From contig CAZHDW010000033.1 in assembly GCA_964531265.1 (NCBI GenBank), positions 1 to 9,496 of the forward strand: a stretch of DNA of 9,496 nt, given 5' to 3'. A program made the position numbers and the translations under genes. The notes beneath the pieces are model-generated. The model had not been told where the DNA came from. It made no database searches and saw only the letters and a program-made list of their open reading frames with translations. Source of the DNA: Hominenteromicrobium sp964531265 (lineage in GTDB: Bacteria > Bacillota > Clostridia > Oscillospirales > Acutalibacteraceae). Of the stretch, positions 1 through 5,999 are shown one piece after another. Numbering within the stretch: position 1 is the stretch's first letter; every line of letters starts with the position of its first letter.

Positions 1-4
1 AAAC

Positions 5-1102
5 TTATCCTGCCGCATCCAACATGTTCTCTATAAAAATCCCATACCCTCTCGTTGGGTCATTGACAAGAACGTGCGTTACTGCGCCAATCAGTTTTCC
101 GTCCTGCAAAATTGGACTGCCGCTCATTCCCTGCACTATGCCGCCGGTTTTTTCGAGCAGCTCGGGGTCGGTTATATGCACGATAAGATCTTTGGTGCTG
201 CTGCGGTCGGCGCTGATTCGCTCTATTTCGGCTTCAAATGACCTTGCGCCGCGGTCGTCTATTGTGGCGATTATCTCCACCGTGCCGGTGTGAACTTCGC
301 TTGACGGCATTATGTCGACAAGTTGTCCTCGGTGCGGCTGTGCTACCGTGCCGAATACACCGCTTTCGGTATTGGCGGTTATCTCTCCGCTTGCTTCTCC
401 GCCGATAAAGTATCCGCGCAGTCTTCCCGGAGAGCCGCTGTGACTGCGCTCTATGCCGCATATCTCGATTGCTGCAGGCTCGCCGTTTTTAAGCGCAAGT
501 AGAGCCTTTGTATCAGAGTCGCAGATTCCGTGCCCGAGAGCGCCGAAGGCTGTGCCGTCGGCTGTGTAATAGGTGACGGTGCCAAGTCCTGCGGCGCTGT
601 CGCGTATCCACATACCTGCAAGGTAGTTGTCACCGCTGAGCAGCGGAGTTACCGTTGTCTGATAGGTGCTGCCGTCCCGACGAAGTGTCAGTGCGGCCTC
701 GTTGCCCGTGGAAAGTATCTCGGAAAGCTCGGCGTTTGAGCTGATCGCCCGACCGTTTGCCGAAAGTACATAGTCGCCAACCTCTATTCCTGCGTCCCTT
801 GCAGGACAATGTGCCGTACCGTCCGTATAAATATCGGACAGTGCGGCAACAATAATCCCGTCCGAAAAAAGCTTCACGCCGAAAATATCGCCGCCGAGCT
901 GTACCTGCTCGGGCTGCCCACTGATGTCTCCGAATGCAGAGGCGGAGCGCGTTTCGCGTTCGTTCGGAAATATAGTTTCAAGTATACCGCACAGTGTCAG
1001 CATTATCACGGCCGTTGTTCCGATCGCTGCGGAGAACGTGCGTATGCCGTCGCAGAGCGTTTCCTTGAAGCGAGTACTCATAGTTTTAATTTTATTTTGC
1101 AA
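5..1102 (-). CDS. spoIVB: SpoIVB-type sporulation serine peptidase (S55 family)
   Basis: A 365-residue protease. In the known family it is secreted from the forespore into the intermembrane space, where it triggers cleavage of pro-sigma-K through the SpoIVF complex. Visible parts: a cytoplasmic N-terminus, one hydrophobic membrane segment at about residues 24-44, a PDZ-like region at about 80-150, and the S55 peptidase domain from about 165 to the end. The catalytic set is apparent: His191 in GALGHGI, Ser327 in GMSGSP and Asp312 in ITDPELL. Asp and Ser are 15 residues apart, as in the Bacillus enzyme. The start is read as TTG (1100-1102) because GGGAG lies about 9 bases upstream (1112-1116). 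The in-frame ATG at 1079-1081 has only A/T-rich sequence before it. Its usual neighbours recN and spo0A are not visible; the downstream side is cut by the window edge. I found no convincing sigma-F or sigma-G promoter. Confidence 0.95.
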   Translation of the reverse strand: MQNKIKTMSTRFKETLCDGIRTFSAAIGTTAVIMLTLCGILETIFPNERETRSASAFGDISGQPEQVQLGGDIFGVKLFSDGIIVAALSDIYTDGTAHCPARDAGIEVGDYVLSANGRAISSNAELSEILSTGNEAALTLRRDGSTYQTTVTPLLSGDNYLAGMWIRDSAAGLGTVTYYTADGTAFGALGHGICDSDTKALLALKNGEPAAIEICGIERSHSGSPGRLRGYFIGGEASGEITANTESGVFGTVAQPHRGQLVDIMPSSEVHTGTVEIIATIDDRGARSFEAEIERISADRSSTKDLIVHITDPELLEKTGGIVQGMSGSPILQDGKLIGAVTHVLVNDPTRGYGIFIENMLDAAG

Positions 1103-1186
1103 TAATATCGTCTCCCAAATACAATAATAAGTGCGTTTGCTGCAAATTTATCGTACCACCCGTTGTCGAAACTATTGCCGGAAATT

Positions 1187-1227
1187 AAAAACACCTCTGT
1201 ATAACGGATACAATCCGCACAGAGGTG
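1187..1227 (-). terminator. Rho-independent terminator of a minus-strand transcript upstream of spoIVB
   Basis: On the minus strand a 9-bp stem (CACCTCTGT 1192-1200 with ACAGAGGTG 1219-1227) encloses a second stem (CGGAT 1205-1209 with ATCCG 1213-1217). It is followed by a run of five T (1187-1191). The plus-strand reading lacks a clean T run, so the terminator should act on a minus-strand RNA. It ends that RNA about 85 bases before the spoIVB start, so spoIVB probably needs its own promoter. Confidence 0.75.
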
Positions 1228-1247
1228 ATAGCTTTTGGTCTGCCGCA

Positions 1248-1270
1248 CTGCCGGGATGCAACTCCGGCAG
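1248..1270 (-). other. 7-bp GC-rich hairpin between small ORF and terminator
   Basis: CTGCCGG (1248-1254) is a perfect inverted match to CCGGCAG (1264-1270), with a 9-base loop. A second copy of CTGCCG at 1240-1245 could compete for the same partner, so two alternative folds are possible. It lies inside the proposed minus-strand transcript. Confidence 0.5.
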
Positions 1271-1280
1271 AGGACAGTAT

Positions 1281-1349
1281 TCAAAAAGTGGGGTAAGTTG
1301 GGAAATGTATTCCCGAGAAAAAAGGTAATGGTTTTTGTTTTGTACTCAT
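1281..1349 (-). CDS. Candidate 22-residue small ORF in an orphan minus-strand transcript
   Basis: A 22-codon ORF with ATG at 1347-1349 and TGA at 1281-1283. It begins MSTKQKPLPFFSG and ends PTYPTF, and it is rich in Pro and Phe. A strong purine-rich ribosome site (GGGGAGAG, 1353-1360) precedes it, with about 5 bases between GGAG and ATG. The ribosome site and start codon lie in the loop of a 6-bp hairpin (GTACTC 1364-1369 with GAGTAC 1344-1349, minus-strand reading). A small hairpin (GGGAA/TTCCC) lies inside the ORF, a 7-bp hairpin (1248-1270) follows it, and the terminator at 1187-1227 closes the unit. TATAAT is seen at 1375-1380 on the minus strand, but its -35 is weak. I do not recognise the peptide. 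It could equally be a leader peptide or the incidental reading of a structured RNA. Confidence 0.35.
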   Translation of the reverse strand: MSTKQKPLPFFSGIHFPTYPTF

Positions 1350-1448
1350 TGTCTCTCCCCTTGAGTACGGTTATATTATATTGGCTCTGTGTGAAGCACT
1401 CATTTACATTTTGTGAAATATCGGGAAAGAAAATATAAAGCAATTGTG

Positions 1449-1487
1449 AACACAAATAACTGTTTGACAGCTTTTGTTATTTGTGTT
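1449..1487. repeat. 12-bp perfect inverted repeat around the csp -35 box (operator candidate)
   Basis: AACACAAATAAC (1449-1460) is the exact reverse complement of GTTATTTGTGTT (1476-1487), with a 15-base spacer. The -35 hexamer lies in the spacer, and the right arm shares its last base with the -10. The repeat lies upstream of the expected transcript start, so it should act as DNA, most simply as a regulator-binding site. Confidence 0.7.
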
Positions 1488-1492
1488 ATAGT
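1464..1492 (+). promoter_or_regulatory. Sigma-A-type promoter of csp
   Basis: A perfect -35 TTGACA (1464-1469), a 17-base spacer and a near-consensus -10 TATAGT (1487-1492). Transcription would start near 1499, giving a leader of about 118 bases before the cold-shock gene. Confidence 0.88.
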
Positions 1493-1524
1493 ATCAGTGG
1501 TCGAATAAACAATGGCAAATGTCT

Positions 1525-1575
1525 CACAGTACCTGTCAGTCATTCCCGTAGTGATTCTCAGGGCTGTGTTTTTTT
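1525..1575 (+). promoter_or_regulatory. Terminator-like hairpin in the csp 5' leader
   Basis: Three stacked helices separated by small internal loops: CACAG 1525-1529 with CTGTG 1564-1568, CCTG 1532-1535 with CAGG 1559-1562, and AGTCA with TGATT (one G-U pair). An uninterrupted run of seven T follows directly (1569-1575). This has the form of an intrinsic terminator or attenuator about 40 bases before the csp start codon. Long regulatory leaders are known for cold-shock genes; the attenuator role is inference. Confidence 0.5.
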
Positions 1576-1616
1576 GTGTGGCGTTTACAGACACAATTTA
1601 TACAGGAGGTTCTATC

Positions 1617-1823
1617 ATGAACGGTACAGTTAAGTGGTTCAATGCTGAAAAGGGCTATGGCTTCATCTCCAACGATGAGGGCGGCGAGGATGTTTTCGTA
1701 CATTTCTCTGCTATCCAGAGCGAAGGCTTCAAGACTCTCAACGAGGGCCAGAAGGTTACTTTCGAGACTGAGACAGACCCGAAGAACGGTAAGCTTCGTG
1801 CAGTTAACGTTGTAAAGCTTTGA
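1617..1823 (+). CDS. csp: Cold-shock protein, CspA/CspB family
   Basis: A 68-residue single cold-shock domain (OB fold), the usual family length. It is a cytoplasmic single-stranded nucleic-acid chaperone that loosens RNA structure. The two RNA-binding motifs are intact: RNP1 as KGYGFI (residues 12-17) and RNP2 as VFVHF (26-30). The N-terminal MNGTVKWFNAEKG is a classic cold-shock start. The start is fixed by AGGAGG seven bases before ATG; an upstream in-frame extension to 1512 has no homology to the family and lies in the leader. It is monocistronic, with its own strong promoter (1464-1492), a structured leader and a terminator (1837-1871). Paralogues are common, so the exact csp letter cannot be assigned. 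Confidence 0.96.
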   Translation: MNGTVKWFNAEKGYGFISNDEGGEDVFVHFSAIQSEGFKTLNEGQKVTFETETDPKNGKLRAVNVVKL

Positions 1824-1836
1824 TCTTAAAATGAAG

Positions 1837-1871
1837 AACCGGCAGTGCATTCGTTGTACTGTCGGTTTTTT
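1837..1871 (+). terminator. csp terminator
   Basis: AACCGGCAGT (1837-1846) pairs with ACTGTCGGTT (1858-1867) with one G-U pair, and the stem runs straight into TTTTTT (1866-1871). It lies 14 bases after the csp stop codon. Confidence 0.9.
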
Positions 1872-1884
1872 GTCCCCTTTTTCG

Positions 1885-1913
1885 GTATTTCCAAGGTATT
1901 TCTGAGCATAGTA
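1885..1913 (+). promoter_or_regulatory. Possible sigma-G-like promoter of the 82-residue gene
   Basis: GTATT (1885-1889), a 17-base gap, then CATAGTA (1907-1913). Each element differs by one base from the sigma-G pattern known from Bacillus. The -35 lies in one copy of a direct repeat GGTATTTC (1884-1891 and 1895-1902), 11 bp apart. No good sigma-A promoter is seen here. Confidence 0.2.
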
Positions 1914-1954
1914 AGGCTTGCCGGAGATATCGGCGTAAAGAAAGGGATGATACA

Positions 1955-2203
1955 GTGAAAAGGAAAGAGAAGCGTTTTGATTACGGGGAGCACGCAGTGG
2001 TGTTCCCGGATATCTCAAATACGGCCTCCGCAAACGAATGCACGGGGCTTATGCCGACTCCGCCGGAAACGGAGGATGAGCTTGAGGCGTATAAAACTCT
2101 GCACAGCATGGCAACGCCGGAGCAGGTGCCCGAGAAGCTGCCGGGCCGCCGGGAGATAAGGGACGGCGTATTCGATGACAAGCCGCCGGAGTTCAGATTT
2201 TAG
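1955..2203 (+). CDS. Hypothetical 82-residue hydrophilic protein
   Basis: I do not recognise this protein. The best start is GTG (1955), preceded by AAAGGGATGA. The ATG at 1948 is out of frame and stops after three codons. The product is soluble-looking and acidic in the middle (PPETEDELEAYK, about residues 34-45), basic at the start (KRKEKR) and rich in Pro and Glu. It has no signal peptide, membrane helix, Cys pair or obvious domain. Codon use resembles the neighbouring genes, which favours a real gene over a chance ORF. It stands alone between the csp terminator and the trp T-box promoter. A near-match to a forespore promoter lies upstream (1885-1913), which would make it a possible sporulation gene, but this is weak. 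Confidence 0.62.
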   Translation: MKRKEKRFDYGEHAVVFPDISNTASANECTGLMPTPPETEDELEAYKTLHSMATPEQVPEKLPGRREIRDGVFDDKPPEFRF

Positions 2204-2239
2204 CAGAAAACATTTTTTACAAAAAAGCATGTCTGCCTA

Positions 2240-2268
2240 TTGACTTTTTTGAGCGTTGGGACTATAAT
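2240..2268 (+). promoter_or_regulatory. Promoter of trpB2 and its T-box leader
   Basis: TTGACT (2240-2245), a 17-base spacer and a perfect TATAAT (2263-2268). The start would be near 2275, giving an untranslated leader of about 325 bases. Confidence 0.88.
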
Positions 2269-2274
2269 TTAGGC

Positions 2275-2545
2275 AAATTCAAGATCCCATAAACCGTTGA
2301 AACAGAAGAAAATCAGTAAGTGTCTTTTTTAGCGAGCGGATTACGGTGTGAGTTCCGTAAAGACCTCTGAATAATATGGACTGTTGAGGGCGGCGTAAAA
2401 TGCGCTGACGTAGGACTCGCGTTAGAAGTCGGAGATATGAAGGTATCTCGCAGAGGAGCTGTCAAAGGCTCGAATCAAGGTGGCACCGCGAAAAGATCAT
2501 TCGCCCTTGGTATACATTTATTATGTGTACCGAGGGCTTTTTGTT
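2275..2545 (+). promoter_or_regulatory. T-box riboswitch sensing tRNA-Trp
   Basis: The leader has the ordered T-box parts. Stem I contains an AGCGAG/GGTGTGAG-type distal region and the helix GTCTTT/AAAGAC. The specifier codon is TGG (2377-2379), followed by A, a four-base helix strand CTGT and then TGAGG, as in known leaders. The T-box sequence AAGGTGGCACCGCG (2477-2490) follows. Its TGGC would pair with GCCA, the 3' end of a tRNA with discriminator G, as in bacterial tRNA-Trp. The terminator at 2503-2542 is the competing structure. Uncharged tRNA-Trp should permit read-through into trpB2. Confidence 0.93.
2503..2542 (+). terminator. Regulated terminator of the trp T-box
   Basis: GCCCTTGGTATACA (2503-2516) pairs with TGTGTACCGAGGGC (2524-2537), 14 bp with two G-U pairs, followed by TTTTTG. 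It lies directly after the T-box sequence. Confidence 0.92.
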
Positions 2546-2601
2546 TTGGTGTGAACAGCGTTTGCGGAGATCGCGAGCATTTTCAGAAGGGGGACATAAG
2601 C

Positions 2602-3972
2602 ATGTCAAACGAAAAAATACCTTATAAGATTTATCTGGAAGAGAGCGAACTGCCAAAAGCGTGGTACAATGTTCGTGCCGATATGAAGAATAAGCCTGCT
2701 CCGCTGCTGGATCCGGCTACAAAGCAGCCGATGACCGAGGAGGCACTTTCAAAGGTATTCTGCAATGAGCTTGTAAAGCAGGAGCTCAACGAGACGGACA
2801 GATATATCGAAATACCGCAGGAGATCATCGACTTTTACAAGATGTATCGTCCGGCTCCGCTCATCAGGGCATATTGTCTTGAAAAGAAGTTGAATACTCC
2901 GGCTAAGATATATTATAAATTCGAAGGAAACAACACCAGCGGCAGCCATAAGCTGAACTCCGCAATAGCTCAGGCGTATTACGCAAAGCTCCAGGGCCTT
3001 AAGGGCGTCACAACAGAGACGGGCGCCGGCCAGTGGGGGACGGCTCTTGCAATGGCTTGCTCGTATTTTGAGCTTGACTGCAAGGTTTACATGGTAAAGG
3101 TTTCGTATGAGCAGAAGCCGTTCAGAAGAGAGGTCATGCGTACATACGGCGCATCCGTCACACCGTCCCCGTCAATGGAGACAGAGGTCGGCAGACGCAT
3201 CCTTGAGGCACATCCCGGCACAACAGGAAGCCTAGGCTGTGCAATATCCGAGGCGGTTGAGGCCGCATCAAAGCGTGACGGCTACAGATATGTTCTCGGC
3301 AGTGTGCTGAATCAGGTAATGCTGCACCAGTCGGTTATCGGCCTTGAGACAAAGGCGGCGCTTGATAAATACAATGTAAAGCCCGATATCATCATCGGCT
3401 GCGCCGGCGGCGGCTCAAATCTCGGCGGCTTGATAGCTCCCTTCATGGGTGAGAAGCTTCGCGGCGAGGCTGATTATCAGTTTATCGCAGTAGAGCCGTC
3501 CTCCTGCCCGAGCCTTACAAGGGGCAAGTATGTATATGATTACTGCGATACCGGAATGGTTTGCCCACTTGCAAAGATGTATACTCTCGGCAGCAATTAC
3601 ATTCCTGCACCGAACCATGCCGGCGGACTGCGCTATCACGGCATGAATCCGACTCTTTCTCAGCTCTATGAGGACGGCCTCCTTGAGGCACGCTCCGTTA
3701 AGCAGACGGAGGTGTTTGCTGCGGCTGAGGAATTTGCAAGAGTAGAGGGCATTCTCCCGGCACCGGAGAGCAGCCATGCAATAAAGGTTGCGATTGACGA
3801 GGCGATGAAGTGCAAGGAGACGGGGGAGGAGAAGACTATAGTGTTCGGCCTTACCGGTACCGGCTACTTTGATATGTTCGCCTACGAGAAATTCCATGAC
3901 GGTAAAATGGAAGACTATGTACCGACGGATGAGGAGATTGAGAAGTCCTTTGAACTTCTTCCGAAATTCTGA
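2602..3972 (+). CDS. trpB: TrpB2-type tryptophan synthase beta chain (PLP enzyme)
   Basis: A 456-residue cytoplasmic PLP enzyme of the longer TrpB-like (TrpB2) branch, expected to join indole and L-serine into tryptophan. Key residues: the PLP Lys117 in SGSHKLNS, the catalytic Glu139 in ETGAGQWG, and the phosphate-binding glycine loop GGGSN (269-273). The extended N-terminus (about residues 1-80) and the YRPAPLIRAY entry motif are typical of TrpB2; TrpB1 enzymes are shorter, at about 400 residues. The start ATG at 2602 follows AGGGGG by eight bases. An upstream in-frame extension to 2437 runs through the T-box and is not real. No trpA or other trp gene adjoins it, and it ends in its own terminator, so it is monocistronic. 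The UGG T-box ties it to tryptophan supply. Indole salvage is the likeliest role; assembly with TrpA is doubtful for this branch. Confidence 0.95.
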   Translation: MSNEKIPYKIYLEESELPKAWYNVRADMKNKPAPLLDPATKQPMTEEALSKVFCNELVKQELNETDRYIEIPQEIIDFYKMYRPAPLIRAYCLEKKLNTPAKIYYKFEGNNTSGSHKLNSAIAQAYYAKLQGLKGVTTETGAGQWGTALAMACSYFELDCKVYMVKVSYEQKPFRREVMRTYGASVTPSPSMETEVGRRILEAHPGTTGSLGCAISEAVEAASKRDGYRYVLGSVLNQVMLHQSVIGLETKAALDKYNVKPDIIIGCAGGGSNLGGLIAPFMGEKLRGEADYQFIAVEPSSCPSLTRGKYVYDYCDTGMVCPLAKMYTLGSNYIPAPNHAGGLRYHGMNPTLSQLYEDGLLEARSVKQTEVFAAAEEFARVEGILPAPESSHAIKVAIDEAMKCKETGEEKTIVFGLTGTGYFDMFAYEKFHDGKMEDYVPTDEEIEKSFELLPKF

Positions 3973-4001
3973 TAATTGATGACTTGTTCGTACGCCATAT
4001 G

Positions 4002-4047
4002 AGGAACGGTTCCCCGAGGGTAACAGCTTGGGGAACTGTTCCTTTTT
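4002..4047 (+). terminator. trpB2 terminator
   Basis: AGGAACGGTTCCCC (4002-4015) pairs with GGGGAACTGTTCCT (4030-4043), 14 bp with one G-U pair, followed by TTTTT. It lies about 30 bases past the trpB2 stop. Confidence 0.93.
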
Positions 4048-4072
4048 GCTTTCTGCTTTGTTTTTGGGCATG

Positions 4073-4105
4073 AAAAATCCTCCGTATGACGAATCATACG
4101 GAGGA
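4073..4105 (-). terminator. rny terminator
   Basis: TCCTCCGTATGA (4078-4089) and TCATACGGAGGA (4094-4105) form a perfect 12-bp stem with a four-base loop. On the minus strand it is followed by TTTTT (4073-4077), about 30 bases past the rny stop. Confidence 0.92.
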
Positions 4106-4135
4106 AATTCTGCAATTAAATAAGCTGAAAGCAAA

Positions 4136-5698
4136 TTACTTTGCAAAGTCAACTGCTCTGCTTTCGCGGATCATATTGACCTTTATCTGACCCGGATACT
4201 CGAGATCCTCTTCGATCTTCTTACAGATATCACGGGCAAGGAGAGTCATCTTCTCATCGTTGATGACCTCAGGCTTTACGATAACGCGTATCTCGCGTCC
4301 TGCCTGAATTGCATAGCAGCGGTCAACACCGTTAAAGGATGCTGCGACGGCTTCAAGCTTTTCAAGACGCTTGATGTAGTTTTCGATGTTCTCACGGCGT
4401 GCACCGGGACGGGCAGCGGAGATAGCATCGGCAGCCTGTACGAGACATGCAATAACTGTCTTTGCCTCAATATCACCGTGATGAGCGGCGATAGCGTGAA
4501 TAACAGCTTCGCTTTCCTTGTACTTTCTTGCAACGTCAACACCGATCTCGATGTGGGAACCCTCGATCTCATGGTCAAGAGCTTTACCGATATCATGCAG
4601 AAGACCGGCTCTGCGTGCAACTGTGGGATCAAGACCCAATTCGGAAGCCATGATACCTGCAAGGTAAGAGACCTCCAGAGAGTGATTCAGTACGTTCTGG
4701 CCATAGCTTGTGCGGTAACGCAAACGACCAAGCAGCTTGACCAGCTCGTGATGCACACCGTTAACGCCTGCGGCAAGAACTGCGCGTTCGCCCTCGGACT
4801 TAATGGTAGCATCGACCTCTCGACGTGCTTTTTCAACTGTTTCCTCGATTCTGGTCGGATGGATACGTCCATCTGCGATCAGCTTCTCGAGTGCGATCCT
4901 TGCCACCTCACGGCGTACGGGCTCAAAGCTCGACAGTGTAATGGCTTCGGGTGTGTCATCGATGATAAGGTCAACACCGGTGAGCTGTTCAATAGCTCTG
5001 ATGTTACGGCCCTCACGTCCGATAATCCTGCCCTTCATTTCATCGTTAGGCAGGGGGACTACGCTGATAGCGGCCTCTGAAATGTGGTCCGCTGCACAAC
5101 GCTGGATTGCGAGAGAAATGACCTCGCGTGCCAATTTGTCGGATTCTTCCTTGGTTTGCTGCTCAAACTCCATGATCTTGATTGCTTTCTCATGGACAAG
5201 GTCGTCCTCCAAAAGCTTGAGAAGATAATCCTTGGCCTGATCCACTGTAAAGGAAGATATCCTTTCCAGCATATCGATCTGGCTCTTCTTTACGGTTTCC
5301 GCCTCTTTCAGGCGTTCCTCCGCTTTGCGCATCTTGTTATCGACGGCGTTCTCTTTGTTTTCGAGATTCTCGATCTTCTTATCGAGAGACTCCTCCTTCT
5401 GAGAGAGCCGGCGCTCCTGGCGCTGAATTTCTTTTCTGCGGTCGTTAAGCTCACGTTCGGACTCGTTGCGCATACGATGAATCTCGTCCTTACCCTCAAG
5501 AACGGCTTCCTTCTTCTTTGCTTCAGCAGTCTTAATAGCATCGCTTACGATACGCTTGGCTTCCTGTTCCGCTGAGCCTATAGCAGCTTCAGCTTCCTTT
5601 TTGCGATGATCGACACCCGCAAGGAAAGCGATCACTGCGCATATGGCTGAGGCCAGAACGGCGATCAGAACACAAAGCCAAATGGGAACTTGTGGCAT
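4136..5698 (-). CDS. rny: Ribonuclease Y (membrane-anchored endoribonuclease)
   Basis: 520 residues, the normal family length. RNase Y starts mRNA decay by endonucleolytic cleavage at the membrane and acts as a scaffold for degradation factors in Firmicutes. Domain order is complete: an N-terminal membrane helix (about residues 5-28), a long charged coiled coil (about 30-200), a KH RNA-binding domain with GRIIGREGRNIRAIE (223-237), and an HD phosphohydrolase domain with the metal pair His368-Asp369 in LLHDIGKALDHE, plus His406-His407-Gly-Asp. A C-terminal domain follows. The start is well supported by AAAGGAGG six bases before ATG. It is monocistronic here, with its own promoter and terminator; the recA or ymdB neighbours common elsewhere are absent. 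A minus-strand leader of about 110 bases contains a short hairpin and a 12-bp palindrome. Confidence 0.97.
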   Translation of the reverse strand: MPQVPIWLCVLIAVLASAICAVIAFLAGVDHRKKEAEAAIGSAEQEAKRIVSDAIKTAEAKKKEAVLEGKDEIHRMRNESERELNDRRKEIQRQERRLSQKEESLDKKIENLENKENAVDNKMRKAEERLKEAETVKKSQIDMLERISSFTVDQAKDYLLKLLEDDLVHEKAIKIMEFEQQTKEESDKLAREVISLAIQRCAADHISEAAISVVPLPNDEMKGRIIGREGRNIRAIEQLTGVDLIIDDTPEAITLSSFEPVRREVARIALEKLIADGRIHPTRIEETVEKARREVDATIKSEGERAVLAAGVNGVHHELVKLLGRLRYRTSYGQNVLNHSLEVSYLAGIMASELGLDPTVARRAGLLHDIGKALDHEIEGSHIEIGVDVARKYKESEAVIHAIAAHHGDIEAKTVIACLVQAADAISAARPGARRENIENYIKRLEKLEAVAASFNGVDRCYAIQAGREIRVIVKPEVINDEKMTLLARDICKKIEEDLEYPGQIKVNMIRESRAVDFAK

Positions 5699-5721
5699 TG
5701 GGCACCTCCTTTGCTGGGGTT

Positions 5722-5733
5722 TTCAATATTGAA
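5722..5733. repeat. 12-bp palindrome in the rny leader
   Basis: TTCAATATTGAA is a perfect palindrome lying about 12 bases upstream of the rny ribosome site and well downstream of the promoter. A second small hairpin in the same leader uses TCAGGG/CCCTGA at about 5754-5774. No function is evident. Confidence 0.4.
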
Positions 5734-5818
5734 TTTCTACAATTTAGTTCAGTCAGGGTGCGTCAAGCCCTGAGTTCGAAATCATATGCACAGAAAAGCG
5801 CAAAAGATTCCGTCTACA

Positions 5819-5847
5819 ATTCTATCGCTTTTCTTTCCATATGTCAA
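5819..5847 (-). promoter_or_regulatory. rny promoter
   Basis: On the minus strand, a perfect -35 TTGACA (5842-5847), a 17-base spacer and -10 TAGAAT (5819-5824). The leader would be about 110 bases. Between this promoter and the thrS promoter (5848-5964) I see only A/T-rich sequence. Confidence 0.82.
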
Positions 5848-5964
5848 CCGAAAATTTAAGGTGCAAAAGGGCGCTTCTTTGTAGAAACTTAATAATTTTG
5901 GCTCTTTTTCGCAAGAACTCTGCGATATCGATGAAATTTCGACAGAAAAAATTTTTTTCAAGTG

Positions 5965-5993
5965 TTGACTTTTGCGGCTGCAGGTGATAGTAT
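5965..5993 (+). promoter_or_regulatory. thrS promoter
   Basis: TTGACT (5965-5970), a 17-base spacer and TAGTAT (5988-5993), preceded by an A/T-rich tract (5945-5960) that could serve as an UP element. The start near 6000 gives a leader of about 270 bases. The -35 is identical to that of trpB2. Confidence 0.83.
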
Positions 5994-5999
5994 GAAGCT

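Noticed and set aside
1235..1438. 67-residue plus frame starting at TTG with GAGG about 10 bases upstream
   Set aside because: The start is weak, there is no plus-strand promoter, and the hairpins and T run of the region read on the opposite strand.
1078..1455. 125-residue minus frame upstream of spoIVB
   Set aside because: It crosses a terminator hairpin and overlaps the spoIVB start. The initiation signals in this region belong to the small ORF at 1281-1349 in another frame.
1536..2033. 165-residue minus frame antisense to csp
   Set aside because: It lies opposite a definite cold-shock gene and across its terminator; no supporting signals.
2437..2601. In-frame N-terminal extension of trpB2
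   Set aside because: It would translate the T-box and its terminator. A strong ribosome site marks the ATG at 2602.
3415..4152. 245-residue minus frame over the end of trpB2 and both terminators
   Set aside because: It runs through two strong terminator hairpins and antisense to trpB2; no domain or ribosome site.
4478..5575. Several plus-strand frames of 141-200 residues across rny
   Set aside because: They are shadows of the rny coding strand, with no initiation signals.
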